Shown here piece by piece: positions 1-13,984 of a DNA stretch of 64,000 nucleotides. The translations under genes and the position numbers were made by a program. The number at the start of each line of letters is the position of its first letter. Within the stretch, counting starts at the first letter, position 1. The notes under the pieces were generated by a model that was not told the DNA's origin, did no database searches, and saw only the letters and a list, made by a program, of their open reading frames with translations. This DNA comes from Isoetes taiwanensis (lineage: Eukaryota > Streptophyta > Lycopodiopsida > Isoetales > Isoetaceae). The stretch spans positions 20,214,441-20,278,440 of the forward strand of contig JAJEKV010000016.1 of NCBI GenBank assembly GCA_021234155.1, given 5' to 3'.

Positions 1-140
1 GCCACGGTTTTTCCCTCGAAAACCCTTCGGGGCGAGGGTTTTTTTTAATCCGGGCAGTAATGTGACCGCTGCGCATTTTGTATTGGGTCCCATAGGCCGA
101 TTGATCTCCGTGGACGATAGAAACAATTCTATTCTATTCT
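1..140 (+). mobile_element. 3' tail of a LINE (upstream copy, cut by window edge)
   Basis: The window opens inside the 3' untranslated tail of a LINE. It matches the tails at about 4,513-4,651 and 9,034-9,168: a GC-rich hairpin around a CGAAAACCC core, a stretch reading TATTGGGTCCCATAGG, and a terminal ATTCT microsatellite. The array unit begins right after the microsatellite. Its coding part lies outside the window. Confidence 0.7.
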
Positions 141-3100
141 AATTATACTCACGTGGACAACAGCTCGATAAGCTCCCAATTGCATTGCTGCATGACTTGC
201 TCAGGTTACCTAGTCTACTATAATGTAACAGAGTACCAGGATATGCCAAGGGGTTCATAATTTATGCATCACACTCTCTTGAGTGTATTGGGCCATTATG
301 ACTTAACATACTGAAATGAGATCAGGGAATCAATTAATATCATGCTTATATCTACATGTATGCACCATCAGGATTTTTGCAACCTTTCACTGATTTGTAC
401 AACCCATCCATAACCGTTACTAATTCAGCAATAATAAAGGAAGGAAGGAAGGAAGTAACAAATATGATTAAATAGCTTGATGTGTTCACTTTTGCAGTGG
501 TAGATTCTGAAATGTGCAGTCACAGTTCTTCTTGTGCACTACGGCCTTATATTTACAACTAGGCAAAATCTTAAGTGTACATAATGCTATCTTGCGAGCT
601 GCCTATCTTAGATCCGGAACTACACGGTTTATGATTAAACTGTACCCTCGGGTTATTTATCAAAACCAAGACATCCAAATTATGCCTATAAGATCTAGAT
701 TTCATATCAAATGGATCCGCTACATTAGCTATGAAGACAATCATTTCTTACATGTAGAAATAATGATTCAAATACAATTTCAATGCATAAAATCCAAAAA
801 ACTATTATAACAGGAAGTGTAACTTTGTTGTGCTTGAAGTTGAGGGAGAACTCCGCCCTAATGTCCGCATTTTCAACATTAGATTCATCCACAAAATTTT
901 TTGGCCATCATCTGCCGAAGTTGTTCGGTGCCATAGAATTATCAAAAATTGCTTATGAGATGTTTGCGGTAGGTCTTCTTTCGCCCTTCGCCAAAATCCC
1001 GGCAAATACTAATCGTTGCCTATAGATCCGAGAAGAAAGTTGACCATGTACCGTAATCGCAAACATCAAGGATGTCTTTGCATGATCGGCTACAAAGATA
1101 GCTCTCCTTGCATGCCTTTGGCCTTTCGGCAGCCCTGCTTGAATGCTCTTTGCATTTCGGCCTTTATCTGTGAGTTAGGTCGTAGAGCAAGTTTTCACAA
1201 TCCTAATTCGTTGCTTTTCTAAGCCAAGCCATAATTTTCATCAAAAATTAAGTGTAAAATACATCATATAAGTAGAAAAAACTATCTTCTAGGTGCATGT
1301 CATATTTTTCTTTTTTCTTTCAAGCCAATAACTGCAAATCTATACCAGTTTGTAGTTACCTTAGTGGAGACCTCCATATGTGTATTTCCATCTGTCTTGA
1401 GCCTGAACTTCTTTCAGGCCTATCTTTTATTTCATGCCATAAGGCCTTCAAAACTCTTATTTTTTCCAGAACCTCAAGCCTTAGTAAGATCTCAAGGTGT
1501 ATCTGCAGAACTTACCATGTGATGAACATGTAGCTAGTTCAAGGACCTCATTTATTTCAAGTCATAAGCTCGTAAAGGTCTTACATTTCTCTAAAGCCAT
1601 AGAGCAATGAATTGTAGAATCTAAGTTGTAAGCGTGGTCTTCAACATGTGCTGACTTGATCTGTTATACTGCAATAATGCAATTCCATTATCCTTAGATA
1701 TGTTGCCCATTATTCCTATGCACTGGTCAAAAAAATTTCCGGTGAAAGCCAGTGAAGTCAATAAAGGTCACGTCAAAATGCCATGAAACCATAAAATCCC
1801 AACACCATACTCATACCATTACTATGATATCTTGTATTCAAAATTGTTTGATGAACCAGTAAAGGTTTATCCCTGTATCAAATTGTAAAAGCATTCCATC
1901 ATTACTTATAATAAAAAATCCTGCCTCCTACCGTAGGTCAGGGTGGGCCACAGTTTATTATAGAGTTAGCAACAAGGAGAGTAGGACCTTGTTGCCAAAG
2001 CCCTACCCTACCTATATTGCTAACTCTTATTACATAAAAGACAAGTATTATTTTCCTTCAAAAGAGCCAAATGGCAAGCAAGTGGACCAAAAAAGTGGCC
2101 ACTTAGATTTTTCAGAATATCACTTTTGTTATCAAAGTGTAAACAAGATATACCCCTTTGGTAAGAGTACCTAATCCTGGCCAATGCCAAAGGACTGGTT
2201 TGAATCGCCAAAACTCAGTCTATAGTTCAGCTTCAATGTCAAGTTTCATTGGAATAATTTCATAAAAAAGCTGTCATATTACCTTTATTTCTTAATGGAT
2301 TTCCTTTTCTCTGATTTGATTATTCGTATGAAAGTTCTCGTCAAAGCCAATGTCTATGTGTTCATGTCTGGTTATTTGCAACAATGTCTTCATTGCCAGT
2401 CTTTTCCATTTCCTATAAACATATCATTGTTATCAGTAAGAAAGTAAATACACCTGACTGTAAACCACATTAAGGTCCTTAGTATAACTAGAGAACTGAG
2501 TATTTGAAAAAAAACCTTTTAAATCTGTTTCAAACAGACTTTTACCTTTTCATGAACTTTTGCAAAGAACACTTCTAGGTACAATTGGCAGCCCTAAGTT
2601 AATCCAGGTGCATCTTAACTTCGGCCTTAATATGGTTACAATTTGAATTTATCTACAAAAGATTCTCATACTTCTAAAATGTTTGCCAAATCCATATCTT
2701 CCATATCCTAAAAAAATTCCGCCAAAGCTTTATTCGATAACATCCATACTGAAAATGAATTATCCAATATTAAGATTGTACAACAGAATTATGGGATATA
2801 GAAGCACAAGATATATTAGGAATCCCCACCAAGGTATATCGAATTAAACTATGGGAATTAGAAGTACAAACCTTAGCAGATAGCATCCTAAAGATAAAAA
2901 AACTCTTTCCAATATAGGAAGTGTAGAAATTTTGATTTAACATTGAAGTAAAATCATGTTTTAAACTTAAAGCTTATCTTTCCATCATTTGCAATCATGT
3001 CTTGTAGAATTGAAATAACGGGAGGAAGAAATCCCATTACATGTTTCATTGTACGCAGAATTTACATGATATATGCACTTTATTTATCACAACTTCAAAA

Positions 3101-3300
3101 CAAAGAGCAAGAAGTTCGGTTACCTGCAGTAGAACCAAAGGACAGTTAGCCATAAGTGGGTTAAAGCCTAAGCTACTAACAAGTAAGCAATGAACTTCTT
3201 GGGTTTAACACCCTTCACCTTGAACGAAGTTACCCTAGTGAGAAAGATAATCTTAGACTGCAGAACAAAAATCTAAACAAGTGTAGTTATGCAGTCTCAA
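141..3300. repeat. Tandem array unit 1 (~3.16 kb, non-coding)
   Basis: First unit of a head-to-tail array. It is matched almost base for base by unit 2 (4,652-7,832), unit 3 (9,169-12,092) and unit 4 (12,093 onward). It is AT-rich with a GGAA microsatellite near 438. I recognise no gene: the short ORFs on both strands are not kept open between units. A 40-codon minus-strand stretch near 1,365-1,480 looks exon-like, but in unit 2 an extra C breaks its frame. Long stretches such as 2,341-2,700 are identical to unit 2. Confidence 0.9.
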
Positions 3301-4651
3301 CATATCCTCTTAGCTCACACCAGAGGGTATGCAGTCTCACCTAGATGCTCTGGATACATTCTGCCAGGCCACAGACATGAACGTCAATCTGGCTAAGACT
3401 AAAGTAGTCCTAATCTCATCCTCGCGCCATCCAAGGCCCCCTTCATTCACTTATCGAGGGCAACAAGTGAAGGTGACACACACCTACAAGTATCTGGGAC
3501 TGGAGTTTCCTTCTACACTATGCTGGGATACTTCCATAAGATTTCGTGGTAGCAAAACAGTCGAAAGCACTTTATGCAATGAGAACAATAACCACGAGAG
3601 CATAATTATATGATTGGGGACATCGTGCACATCCGTTCAGGGGTATTGGTAGAGCCCGTTCTTTTGTTTGTGGGGTTGAAGTCCGAGAAATGGTGTCCCT
3701 TGCTACTTGGAGTGCCTTAGAACAGGTGCGAAGGCCTTCTTAGCATCGCGGCACTTTCGGAGTGAAATCCACGGTTCCATATCAAATTTTGTTGAGGAGG
3801 CGGGTTTCCGCCACTTCAGATTTGGCGGCCCTTTGATAGATACATCGCCTATTTCCGAAGGTCAGAAATATGGATGATGATCGCCTCACCGCGACTTGGC
3901 TTATGCTGCGGGCAATGGGACTACAACGACTCAAGAACCGTTGGAAGGATAAAAGAGTGCAGTGGCTAACTAGATGGAATGTCAGCGCATTATGTGCATC
4001 CGGTAGAAACAGAGGCGGTCGCGATAGCCTGAGATGTTACCTTGATGCTTGTTTCTCCGGCAAGCTTTGGGATTCGGGGCCACGGAGCAAGTCAAAACAA
4101 AGACATTACAAGCGGCACATAAATCCCACATTAGAACGAGGAGGGAGGCTACCCTACGCTCACATCCGCCATGAAAAAGCGAAAAGGGCATATCGCCTCC
4201 ATTCGCGATGGTGCCCACCATCTCCGGATTGAGACAGTCGATGGATTGGGGAGCCACGTCGGGATAGGGTTTGTCGCTCTTTGCCCGAATCGGAGCTGTT
4301 GAGGATGAGTGTCACACTTTCGAGTTGCCCAAAGATATGATCAGATTCGGACACGCTATGCTTTCGAGTTGATTAGACCTGATGAGCCGCTACACATGAT
4401 CTTGGAGCACGACTTGAAGCTTCACTCGGATCATACATTCGGGAAATCTTGGACTTGAGGGCTCGAGATATGCCCCGATCCAACCATTTAATCGTTGTCG
4501 CCGATCTTATTCTCGCCGGCGTTTTTTTCGAAAACCCGCCGGGCGAGGGTTTTTTAATCGAGGCAAGTAATGTGACCGGCTGCGCATTTTGTATTGGGTC
4601 CCATAGGCGATTGATCTCCGTGGGACGATAGAAACAATTCTATTCTATTCT
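3301..4651 (+). mobile_element. 5'-truncated LINE (non-LTR retrotransposon), copy 1
   Basis: End of a LINE reverse-transcriptase ORF with its 3' tail. At 3,329-3,540 the plus strand reads LDALDTFCQATDMNVNLAKT and then TYKYLGLEF, the thumb-side pattern of LINE reverse transcriptases. Downstream pieces at 3,870-4,330 have the basic, Cys/His-containing LINE C-terminus. The frame is interrupted, but the breaks sit at sites that also differ between copies and may be consensus errors. The tail ends in an ATTCT microsatellite. The boundaries come from comparison with the unit 3/4 junction at 12,093, which reads straight through without the LINE. No long target duplication is visible, at most AA. Confidence 0.82.
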
Positions 4652-7600
4652 AATTATACTCACGTGGACAACAGCTTCGATAAGCTCCCAATTGCATTCT
4701 TTGCATGACTTGCTCGAGGTTACCTAGTCTACTATAATGTAGAAAGTACCGGGATATGCCAAGGGGTTCATAATTTATGCATCACACTCTCTTGAGTGTA
4801 TTGGGCCATTATGACTTAACATACTGAAATGAGATCGGGGAATCAATTAATATCATGCTTATATCTACATGTATGCACCATCGAGGATTTTTGCAACCTT
4901 TCACGATTTTTGTACAACCCATCCATAACCGTTACTAATTCAGCAATAATAAAGGAAGGAAGGAAGGAAGTAACAAATATGATTAAATAGCTTGATGTGT
5001 TCACTTTGCGGTGGTAGATTCTCAAATGTGCGATCCAACAGTTCTTCTTGTGCACTCTGACCTTATATTTACAACTAGGCAAAATCTTAAGTGTACATAA
5101 TGCTATCTTGAAAAAAGAGCTGCCTATCTTAGATTCGGAACGGGAGTTTATGATTAAAAGCTGTACCACTGGTTATTTATCAAAACCAAGACATCCAAAT
5201 TATGCCTATAAGATCTAGATTTCATATCAAATGGATCTGCTACATTAGCTATGAAGACAATCATTTCTTACATGTAGAAATAATGATTCAAATACAATTT
5301 CAATGCATAAAATCCAAAACTATTATAACAGGAAGTGTAACCTGTTGTGCTTGAAGTTGAGGGAGAACTCCAGCCTAATGCTCCGCATTTTCAACATTAG
5401 ATTCATCCACAAAATTTTCGTGGCCATCATGCTGAGTTGTTCCAGTGCCATAGAATTATCAAAAATTGCTTATGAGATGTTTGCAGGTAGGTCTTCTTTC
5501 TGCCACTGCCAAAATCCTGGCAAATACTAATCGTTGCCTATAGATCCAGAAGAAAGTTCAGCCATGTACCAGAATGCAGCATCAAGGATGTCTTTGCATG
5601 ATCGGCTACAAAGATGCTCTCCTTGCATGCCTTTGGCCTTCGGGTGCCCCCTGCTTGAATGCTCTTGCATTTCGGCCTTTATCTGTGAGTTAGGTCGTAG
5701 AGCAAGTTTTCACAACCCTAATTTGTTGCTTATCTAAGCCAAGCCATAATTTTCATCAAAAATTAAGTGTAACATACATCATATAAGTCGAAAAAACTAT
5801 CTTCTAGGTGCATGTCATATTTTTCTTTTTTCTTTCAAGCCAATAACTGCAAATCTATACCAGTTTGTAGTTACCTTAGTGGAGACCTCCATATGTGTAT
5901 TTCCATCTGTCTTGAGCCTGAACTTCTTTCAGGCCTATCTTTTATTTCATGCCATAAGGCCTTCAAAACTCTTATTTTTTCCAGAACCCTCAAGCTTTAG
6001 TAAGATCTCAAGGTGTAATCTGCAGAACTTACCATGTGATGAACATGTAGCTAGTTCAAGGACCTCATTTATTTCAAGTCATAAGCTCGTAAAGGTCTTA
6101 CATTTCTTTAAAGCCATAGAGCAATGAATTGTAGAATCTAAGTTGTAGCGTGGTCTTCAAGATGTCAAAATTTTTTTCGATTTTGATCTCGTTATCTTCG
6201 CAATAATGCAATTCCATTATCCTTAGATATGTTGCCCATTATTCCTATGCACTGGTCAAAAAAATTTCCGGTGAAAGCCAGTGAAGTCAATAAAGGTCAC
6301 GTCAAAATGCCATGAAACCATAAAATCCCAACACCATACTCATACCATTACTATGATATCTTGTATTCAAAATTGTTTGATGAACCAAAGAAAGGTTTAT
6401 CCCCAGTATCAAATTGTAAAAGCATTCCATCATTGACTTATAATAAAAAATCCCGCCTCCCAGTAGGAGGGAGGTGGGCCATGATTTATTATAGAGTTAG
6501 CAACAAGGAGAGTAGGACCTTGTTGCCAAAGCCCTACCCTACCTATATTGCTAACTCTTATTACATAAAAGACAAGTATTATTTTCCTTCAAAAGAGCCA
6601 AATGGCAAGCAAGTGGACCAAAAAAGTGGCCACTTAGATTTTTCAGAATATCACTTTTGTTATCAAAGTGTAAACAAGATATACCCCTTTGGTAAGAGTA
6701 CCTAATCTGGCCAATGCCAAAGGATTGGTTTGAATCGCCAAAACTCGGTCTATAGTTAAACTTCAATGTCAAGTTTCATTGGAATAATTTCATAAAAAGA
6801 GTCTGTCATATTACCTTTATTTCTTAATGGATTTCCTTTTCTCGATTTGATTATTCATTATGAAAGTTCTCGTCAAAGCCAATGTCTATGTGTTCATGTC
6901 TGGTTATTTGCAACAATGTCTTCATTGCCAGTCTTTTCCATTTCCTATAAACATATCATTGTTATCAGTAAGAAAGTAAATACACCTGACTGTAAACCAC
7001 ATTAAGGTCCTTAGTATAACTAGAGAACTGAGTATTTGAAAAAAAACCTTTTAAATCTGTTTCAAACAGACTTTTACCTTTTCATGAACTTTTGCAAAGA
7101 ACACTTCTAGGTACAATTGGCAGCCCTAAGTTAATCCAGGTGCATCTTAACTTCGGCCTTAATATGGTTACAATTTGAATTTATCTACAAAAGATTCTCA
7201 TACTTCTAAAATGTTTGCCAAATCCATATCTTCCATATCCTAAAAAAATTCCGCCAAAGCTTTATTCGATAACATCCATACTGAAAATGAATTATCCAAT
7301 ATTAAGATTGTACAACAGAATTATGGGATATAGAAGCACAAGATATATTAGGAATCCCCACCAAGGTATATCGAATTAAACTATGGGAATTAGAAGTACA
7401 AACCTTAGCAGATAGCATCCCAAAAGATAAAAAACTCTTTCCAATATAGGAAGTGTAGAAATTTTGATTTAACATTGAAGTAAAATCATGTTTTAAACTT
7501 AAAGCTTATCTTTCCATCATTTGCAATCATGTCTTGTAGAATTGAAATAACGGGAGGAAGAAATCCCATTACATGTTTCATTGCACTTGAATTTACATGA

Positions 7601-7832
7601 TATATGCACTTTATTTATCACAACTTCAAAACAAAGAGCAAGAAGTTCTGGTTACCGCAGCAGAGAACCAAAGGATGAGTTAGCCATAAGTGGGTTAAAG
7701 CCTAAGCTACTAACAAGTAAGCAATGAACTTCTTGGGTTTAACACCCTTCACCTTGAACGGTTACCCTAGTGAGAAAGATAATCTTAGACTGCAGAACAA
7801 AAATCTAAACAAGTGTAGTTATGTAGTCTCAA
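4652..7832. repeat. Tandem array unit 2 (~3.18 kb, non-coding)
   Basis: Second head-to-tail copy of the array unit, collinear with unit 1. Differences cluster at CAG/CTG/CCGG-like sites: GATCGGGGAATC near 4,832 against GATCAGGGAATC in unit 1, and CCATCGAGGATTT near 4,878 against CCATCAGGATTT. A short divergent stretch lies near 6,160-6,200. No gene recognised. Confidence 0.9.
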
Positions 7833-9168
7833 CATATCCTCTTAGCTCACACGGAGGGTATGCGGTCTCACCTAGATGCTCGGATACATTCCCGCGGGCC
7901 ACGGACATGAACGTCAACGGCTAAGACTAAAGTAGTCCTAATCTCATCCCAAGGCCATCCAAGGCCCCTTCATTCACTTATCGAGGGCAACAAGTGAAGG
8001 TGACACACACCTACAAGTATCCGGGACTGGAGTTTCCTTCTACACTATCTTGGGACACTTCCATAAGATTTTTCATGTAGCAAAGAAATGGAAAGCACTT
8101 TATGCAATGCGAACAATAACCACGAGCATAATTATATGATTGGGGACATCGCACATCCTGTTCGGGGTATTGGTAGAGCCCGTTCTTTGTGAGGGGTTGA
8201 AGTCCTGGGCCCGATGGTGTCCCTTGCTACTTGGAGTGCCTTAGAACAGTGCGAAGGCCTTCTTAGCACGGCACTCTGAGTGAAATCCACGGTCCCATAT
8301 CAAATTTTGTTGGGAGGAGGCGGGTTTCACGCCACTCGCGGCCGGCCCTTGATAGATACATCGTCTATTTCCGGAAAGGTCGTGAATATGGATGATGATC
8401 GTCTACCGACTTGGCTTATCAAAGTGGCAATGGGACTACAACGACTCAAGAACTGTTGGAAGGATAAAAGAGTCGCGATGGCTAACTAGATGGAATGTCC
8501 AGCACATGTGCATCCAGTAGAAACAGAGGCCCGGTCAGCGATAGCCCGAGATGTTACCTTGATGCTTGTTTCTCCAAAGAAGCTTTGGGATTCCGTGGCC
8601 CTCGAGCAAGTCAAAACAAAGACATTACAAGCGACACATAAATCCCACATTAGAACGAGGCCCACGGCGCTACCTACGTTCACATCGGCCATGAAAAGCG
8701 CAGCATATCGCCTCCATTCCCAAGACAGGTGCCCCACCATCTCCGGATTGAGGCAAAGTCGATGGATTGGGGAGCCACGTCGGGATAGGGTTTGTCGGTC
8801 TTTGCCGGGCGGGAGCAATTGAGGATGAGTGTCACACTTTCCGAGTTGCCCAAAGATATGATCAGATTTCGGACACGCTATGCTCAGTTGATTAGACCCG
8901 ATGAGCCGCTACACATGATATCGGGCACGACTTGATCGCCACCGGATCATACATTCGGGAAGTAATTGGACTTGAGGGCTCGTGATATGCCCCGGTCAAC
9001 CATTTAATCGTTGTCGGCTAGATCTTATTGTCGCCACGGTTTTTTCCTCGAAAACCCCGGGCAGGGTTTTTTAATCCGAGCAAATAATGTGACCCATTGC
9101 GCATTTTGTATTGGGTCCCATAGGCCGATTGATCTCCGTGGACGATAGAAACAATTCTATTCTATTCT
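7833..9168 (+). mobile_element. 5'-truncated LINE, copy 2
   Basis: Same truncation point, same insertion site in the unit and same tail as copy 1, so it is a duplicate of one insertion carried along by array amplification, not an independent insertion. The C-terminal coding region at 8,280-8,900 differs from copy 1 by many small indels. Near 8,820 a GAGGATGAGTGTCACAC stretch falls where LINE C-termini carry an acidic-Cys-His segment. The tail hairpin is at about 9,036-9,080. Confidence 0.82.
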
Positions 9169-12092
9169 AATTATACTCACGTGGACAACAGCTCGATAAG
9201 CTCCCAATTGCATTGCTGCATGACTTGCTCAGGTTACCTAGTCTACTATAATGTAACAGAGTACCAGGATATGCCAAGGGGTTCATAATTTATGCATCAC
9301 ACTCTCTTGAGTGTATTGGGCCATTATGACTTAACATACTGAAATGAGATCAGGGAATCAATTAATATCATGCTTATATCTACATGTATGCACCATCAGG
9401 ATTTTTGCAACCTTTCACTGATTTGTACAACCCATCCATAACCGTTACTAATTCAGCAATAATAAAGGAAGGAAGGAAGGAAGTAACAAATATGATTAAA
9501 TAGCTTGATGTGTTCACTTTTGCAGTGGTAGATTCTGAAATGTGCAGTCACAGTTCTTCTTGTGCACTACAGCCTTATATTTACAACTAGGCAAAATCTT
9601 AAGTGTACATAATGCTATCTTGCAGAGCTGCCTATCTTAGATCTGGAACTACAGTTTATGATTAAACTGTACCACTGGTTATTTATCAAAACCAAGACAT
9701 CCAAATTATGCCTATAAGATCTAGATTTCATATCAAATGGATCTGCTACATTAGCTATGAAGACAATCATTTCTTACATGTAGAAATAATGATTCAAATA
9801 CAATTTCAATGCATAAAATCCAAAACTATTATAACAGGAAGTGTAACCTGTTGTGCTTGAAGTTGAGGGAGAACTCCAGCCTAATGTCCGCATTTTCAAC
9901 ATTAGATTCATCCACAAAATTTTCGTGGCCATCATGCTGAGTTGTTCCAGTGCCATAGAATTATCAAAAATTGCTTATGAGATTCTTTCTGCCACTGCCA
10001 AAATCCTGGCAAATACTAATCGTTGCCTATAGATCCAGAAGAAAGTTCAGCCATGTACCAGAATGCAGCATCAAGGATGTCTTTGCATGATCGGCTACAA
10101 AGATGCTCTCCTTGCATGCCTTTGGCCTTTCGGCAGCCCTGCTTGAATGCTCTTGCATTTCGGCCTTTATCTGTGAGTTAGGTCGTAGAGCAAGTTTTCA
10201 CAACCCTAATTTGTTGCTTATCTAAGCCAAGCCATAATTTTCATCAAAAATTAAGTGTAACATACATCATATAAGTCGAAAAAACTATCTTCTAGGTGCA
10301 TGTCATATTTTTCTTTTTTCTTTCAAGCCAATAACTGCAAATCTATACCAGTTTGTAGTTACCTTAGTGTTGGACCTCCATATGTGTATTTCCATCTGTC
10401 TTGAGCCTGAATTTCTTTCAGGCCTATCTTTTATTTCATGCCGTAAGGCCTTCAAAACTCTTATTTTTTCCAGAACCCTCAAGCTTTAGTAAGATCTCAA
10501 GGTGTAATCTGCAGAACTTACCATGTGATGAACATGTAGCTAGTTCAAGGACCTCATTTATTTCAAGTCATAAGCTCGTAAAGGTCTTACATTTCTTTAA
10601 AGCCATAGAGCAATGAATTGTAGAATCTAAGTTGTAAGCGTGGTCTTCAAGATGTGCTGACTTGATCTGTTATACTGCAATAATGCAATTCCATTATCCT
10701 TAGATATGTTGCCCATTATTCCTATGCACTGGTCAAAAAAATTTCCGGTGAAAGCCAGTGAAGTCAATAAAGGTCACGTCAAAATGCCATGAAACCATAA
10801 AATCCCAACACCATACTCATACCATTACTATGATATCTTGTATTCAAAATTGTTTGATGAACCCAAGAAAGGTTTATCCCGTATCAAATTGTAAAAGCAT
10901 TCCATCATTACTTATAATAAAAATCCCGCCTCCCACCAGGGTCGTGGTGGGCCACAGTTTATTATAGAGTTAGCAACAAGGAGAGTAGGACCTTGTTGCC
11001 AAAGCCCTACCCTACCTGTATTGCTAACTCTTATTACATAAAAGACAAGTATTATTTTCCTTCAAAAGAGCCAAATGGCAAGCAAGTGGACCAAAAAAGT
11101 GGCCACTTAGATTTTTCAGAATATCACTTTTGTTATCAAAGTGTAAACAAGATATACCCCTTTGGTAAGAGTACCTAATCCTGGCCAATGCCAAAGGATT
11201 TGGTTTGAATCGCCAAAAAAGTCTATAGTTCAGCTTCAATGTCAAGTTTCATTGGAATAATTTCATAAAAAAGAGCTGTCATATTACCTTTATTTCTTAA
11301 TGGATTTCCTTTTCTCTGATTTGATTATTCGTATGAAAGTTCTCGTCAAAGCCAATGTCTATGTGTCCATGTCTGGTTATTTGCAACAATGTCTTCATTG
11401 CCAGTCTTTTCCATTTCCTATAAACATATCATTGTTATCAGTAAGAAAGTAAATACACCTGACTGTAAACCACATTAAGGTCCTTAGTATAACTAGAGAA
11501 CTGAGTATTTGAAAAAAAACCTTTTAAATCTGTTTCAAACAGACTTTTACCTTTTCATGAACTTTTGCAAAGAACACTTCTAGGTACAATTGGCAGCCCT
11601 AAGTTAATCCAGGTGCATCTTAACTTCGGCCTTAATATGGTTACAATTTGAATTTATCTACAAAAGATTCTCATACTTCAAAAATGTTTGCCAAAACCAA
11701 ATCTTATATAGGAAGTGTAGAAATTTTGATTTAACATTGAAGTAAAATCATGTTTTAAACTTAAAGCTTATCTTTCCATCATTTGCAATCATGTCTTGTA
11801 GAATTGAAATAATGGGAGGAAGAAATCCCATTACATGTTTCATTGTACGCAGAATTTACATGATATACGCACTTTATTTATCACAACTTCAAACCAAAGA
11901 GCAAGAAGTTCGGTTACCTGCAGTAGAACCAAAGGACAGTTAGCCATAAGTGGGTAAAAGCCTAAGCTACTAACAGGTAAGCAATGAACTTCTTGGGTTT
12001 AACACCCTTCACCTTGAACGAAGTTACCCTATTGGGAAAGATAATATTAGACTGCAGAACAAAAATCTAAACAAGTGTAGTTATGCAGTCTC
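9169..12092. repeat. Tandem array unit 3 (2.92 kb, internal deletion, no LINE)
   Basis: Third array unit. It follows units 1 and 2 closely but lacks about 210 bp, equivalent to roughly 2,702-2,915 of unit 1; the junction is near 11,700. It runs directly into unit 4 at 12,093 with no LINE, preserving the pre-insertion arrangement. No gene recognised. Confidence 0.88.
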
Positions 12093-12379
12093 AATTATAC
12101 TCATGTGGACAACAGCTCGATGGATTAGCTCCCAATTGCATTGCTGCATGACTTGCTCAGTTTACCTAGTCCACTATAATGTAACAGAGTACCAGGATAT
12201 GCCAAGGGGTTCATAATTTATGCATCACACTCTCTTGAGTGTATTGGGCCATTATGACTTAACATACTGAAATGAGATCAGGGAATCAATTAATATGATG
12301 CTTATATCTACATGTATGCACCATCAGGATTTTTGCAACCTTTCACTGAGCAATAATAAAGGAAGGAAGGAAGGAAGGA
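12093..12379. repeat. Array unit 4, left part (before the retrotransposon)
   Basis: Start of the fourth unit, from the empty LINE site to the GGAA microsatellite. It is interrupted at 12,380 by the LTR retrotransposon; 12,375-12,379 (AAGGA) is the left target-site duplication. Confidence 0.9.
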
Positions 12380-13972
12380 TGTGACGCTCCCAGAACATAT
12401 ACGACCCTCGGACGTATACATACGGGGACTTTCCCCTCCCATGGCGTCGGCTCACCATGAGCGAGGGCCCTCAAGTGCGTGTTCGGGCCATCTATGAAAT
12501 GAGGCCGAAGAAGGACACGAAAGGGGTCATTTCGCCCACGCCTTCAATGGGACTCCTACGTGGCGGAAGCATGAATACAAGGGTTAGCACCGCCTGCGAA
12601 TATACATAAATAGCCACCACGAAGGGTGGCGATCCATCCAAAATACCAACGGCATAGAATATGCATCTAATCCTAAGAAAACGCCCAAAACCCGGGTTCT
12701 ACCCCTCGGAGACTCTAGTGAGGGATCGACTGACGGCTGGGCCTCAAGAGATCCGGCGGACCGAGTCTTGGCATGGCGTCGGGTGGCATAGAACATCGGC
12801 TAGGGTTGTCCACTCCATCCACCCCTCACATTGCACACTGCAGATGGGTCAATTCATGCTATGGCCCGGCTATAGCCTTCCTAGACGCAGTTCAAGGGAT
12901 CACCCTTTTGAGCCTACTCGGGTTCATGGCTTTTGGTCCGATGAGGCAGGCCTGGGAAGCGTCCCCTTCGGAATCCGGTGGTTCCATGGGTGAGCTAGAG
13001 AATACGTTTTTTCGGCTGACCCCGCATCCGTACCCGACTTACTCACCTAAATCTACTCAAAGTGCAAGGTGCTCCATACGGATCACACCTCTACACCCGA
13101 GGGAGTGTCGGACCCATACCCGGCCCTCGTGGCCAGGCCATCGGGCCTAGCCCCTTGTAGGAGTCTCGGGGAGCCTTGTATGCTGCGTGCAAGACCCCAC
13201 CCCTCATGTCACCACTGTGTTCCTTGTCTGGTGCTAAGCCGGACCATAGCATCTAGGACCGGTGGGCTCTTGTGCCACAGCCGCAAATAATGGGACTCTA
13301 CGTAGCTATCTAGGAGCATACTACAATACGGTTACCAGAGGTCTCTACCCCCGTAATCCCCGTTTGAGTCGATTAAACAAAGAACTAACAATCCATCCCT
13401 TTGAGTAAGAACCGAATTGAATATAAAGAGAACTTGCTTGTACAATCAAGGGTTAGTTTCTATGATTGAATCACAAAGAGAACAGAGAAAGCGGACACAA
13501 CCAAGCGTTATCTAGAATCCACATAGCCACCCACGAGATTCTCGGGGACTCGTTTCCATGGGGCCTCCATCTCACGGGAGTTGAGAATTCAGCTATTGAT
13601 TCAGGGACGACCGGTATGGTGGCTCTCTGCAGGTGTATCTTTGGCGCTGACTCTGGCCTTCCTTGGTCGATCTTGAGGGAGTCAATCACGAGGGGATAGG
13701 GGGTCAAGTTGGCATCCTAACTTGGCAACCCCATGTTGCCTAATCGATTGGGGCGGTGGCCTTCCCAAACGAAGAATTAGCCTAATTAAGTTATTATCTT
13801 TAATGTATTAAATTAGCATAGCTAATTTAATCCTTTTAAAGTAACCCCTAGGTTACAATTAAGTTCCCATACCCCCATGGTGGCGTGCCTTTAGGGGGGT
13901 GGCGTGCTTGTATTTGTACATGTCAGATGAATATCGTGGCGTAGGCAGGTATAAATACATTGGAACGTCACA
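12380..13972 (-). repeat. 3' LTR of the chromovirus (left LTR)
   Basis: 1,593 bp, starting TGTGACGCTCCC and ending GGAACGTCACA. It matches 30,494-32,079 throughout and its distal half also matches 19,836-20,675. The TG...CA ends and the five-base target duplication define it. ORFs in it are not conserved between the two LTRs. Confidence 0.93.
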
Positions 13973-13984
13973 TTCTCCCTCCTT
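13973..13984 (-). other. Polypurine tract, internal copy 1
   Basis: Directly inside the 3' LTR the minus strand reads AAGGAGGGAGAA up to the LTR's TGTGACG. This is the expected position and composition of the plus-strand DNA primer of an LTR element, and it fixes the minus-strand polarity. Confidence 0.8.

Noticed and set aside
12661-13699. ORFs of 70-125 codons in the left LTR
   Set aside because: They are not conserved in the right LTR or the partial LTR, and lie in non-coding LTR sequence.
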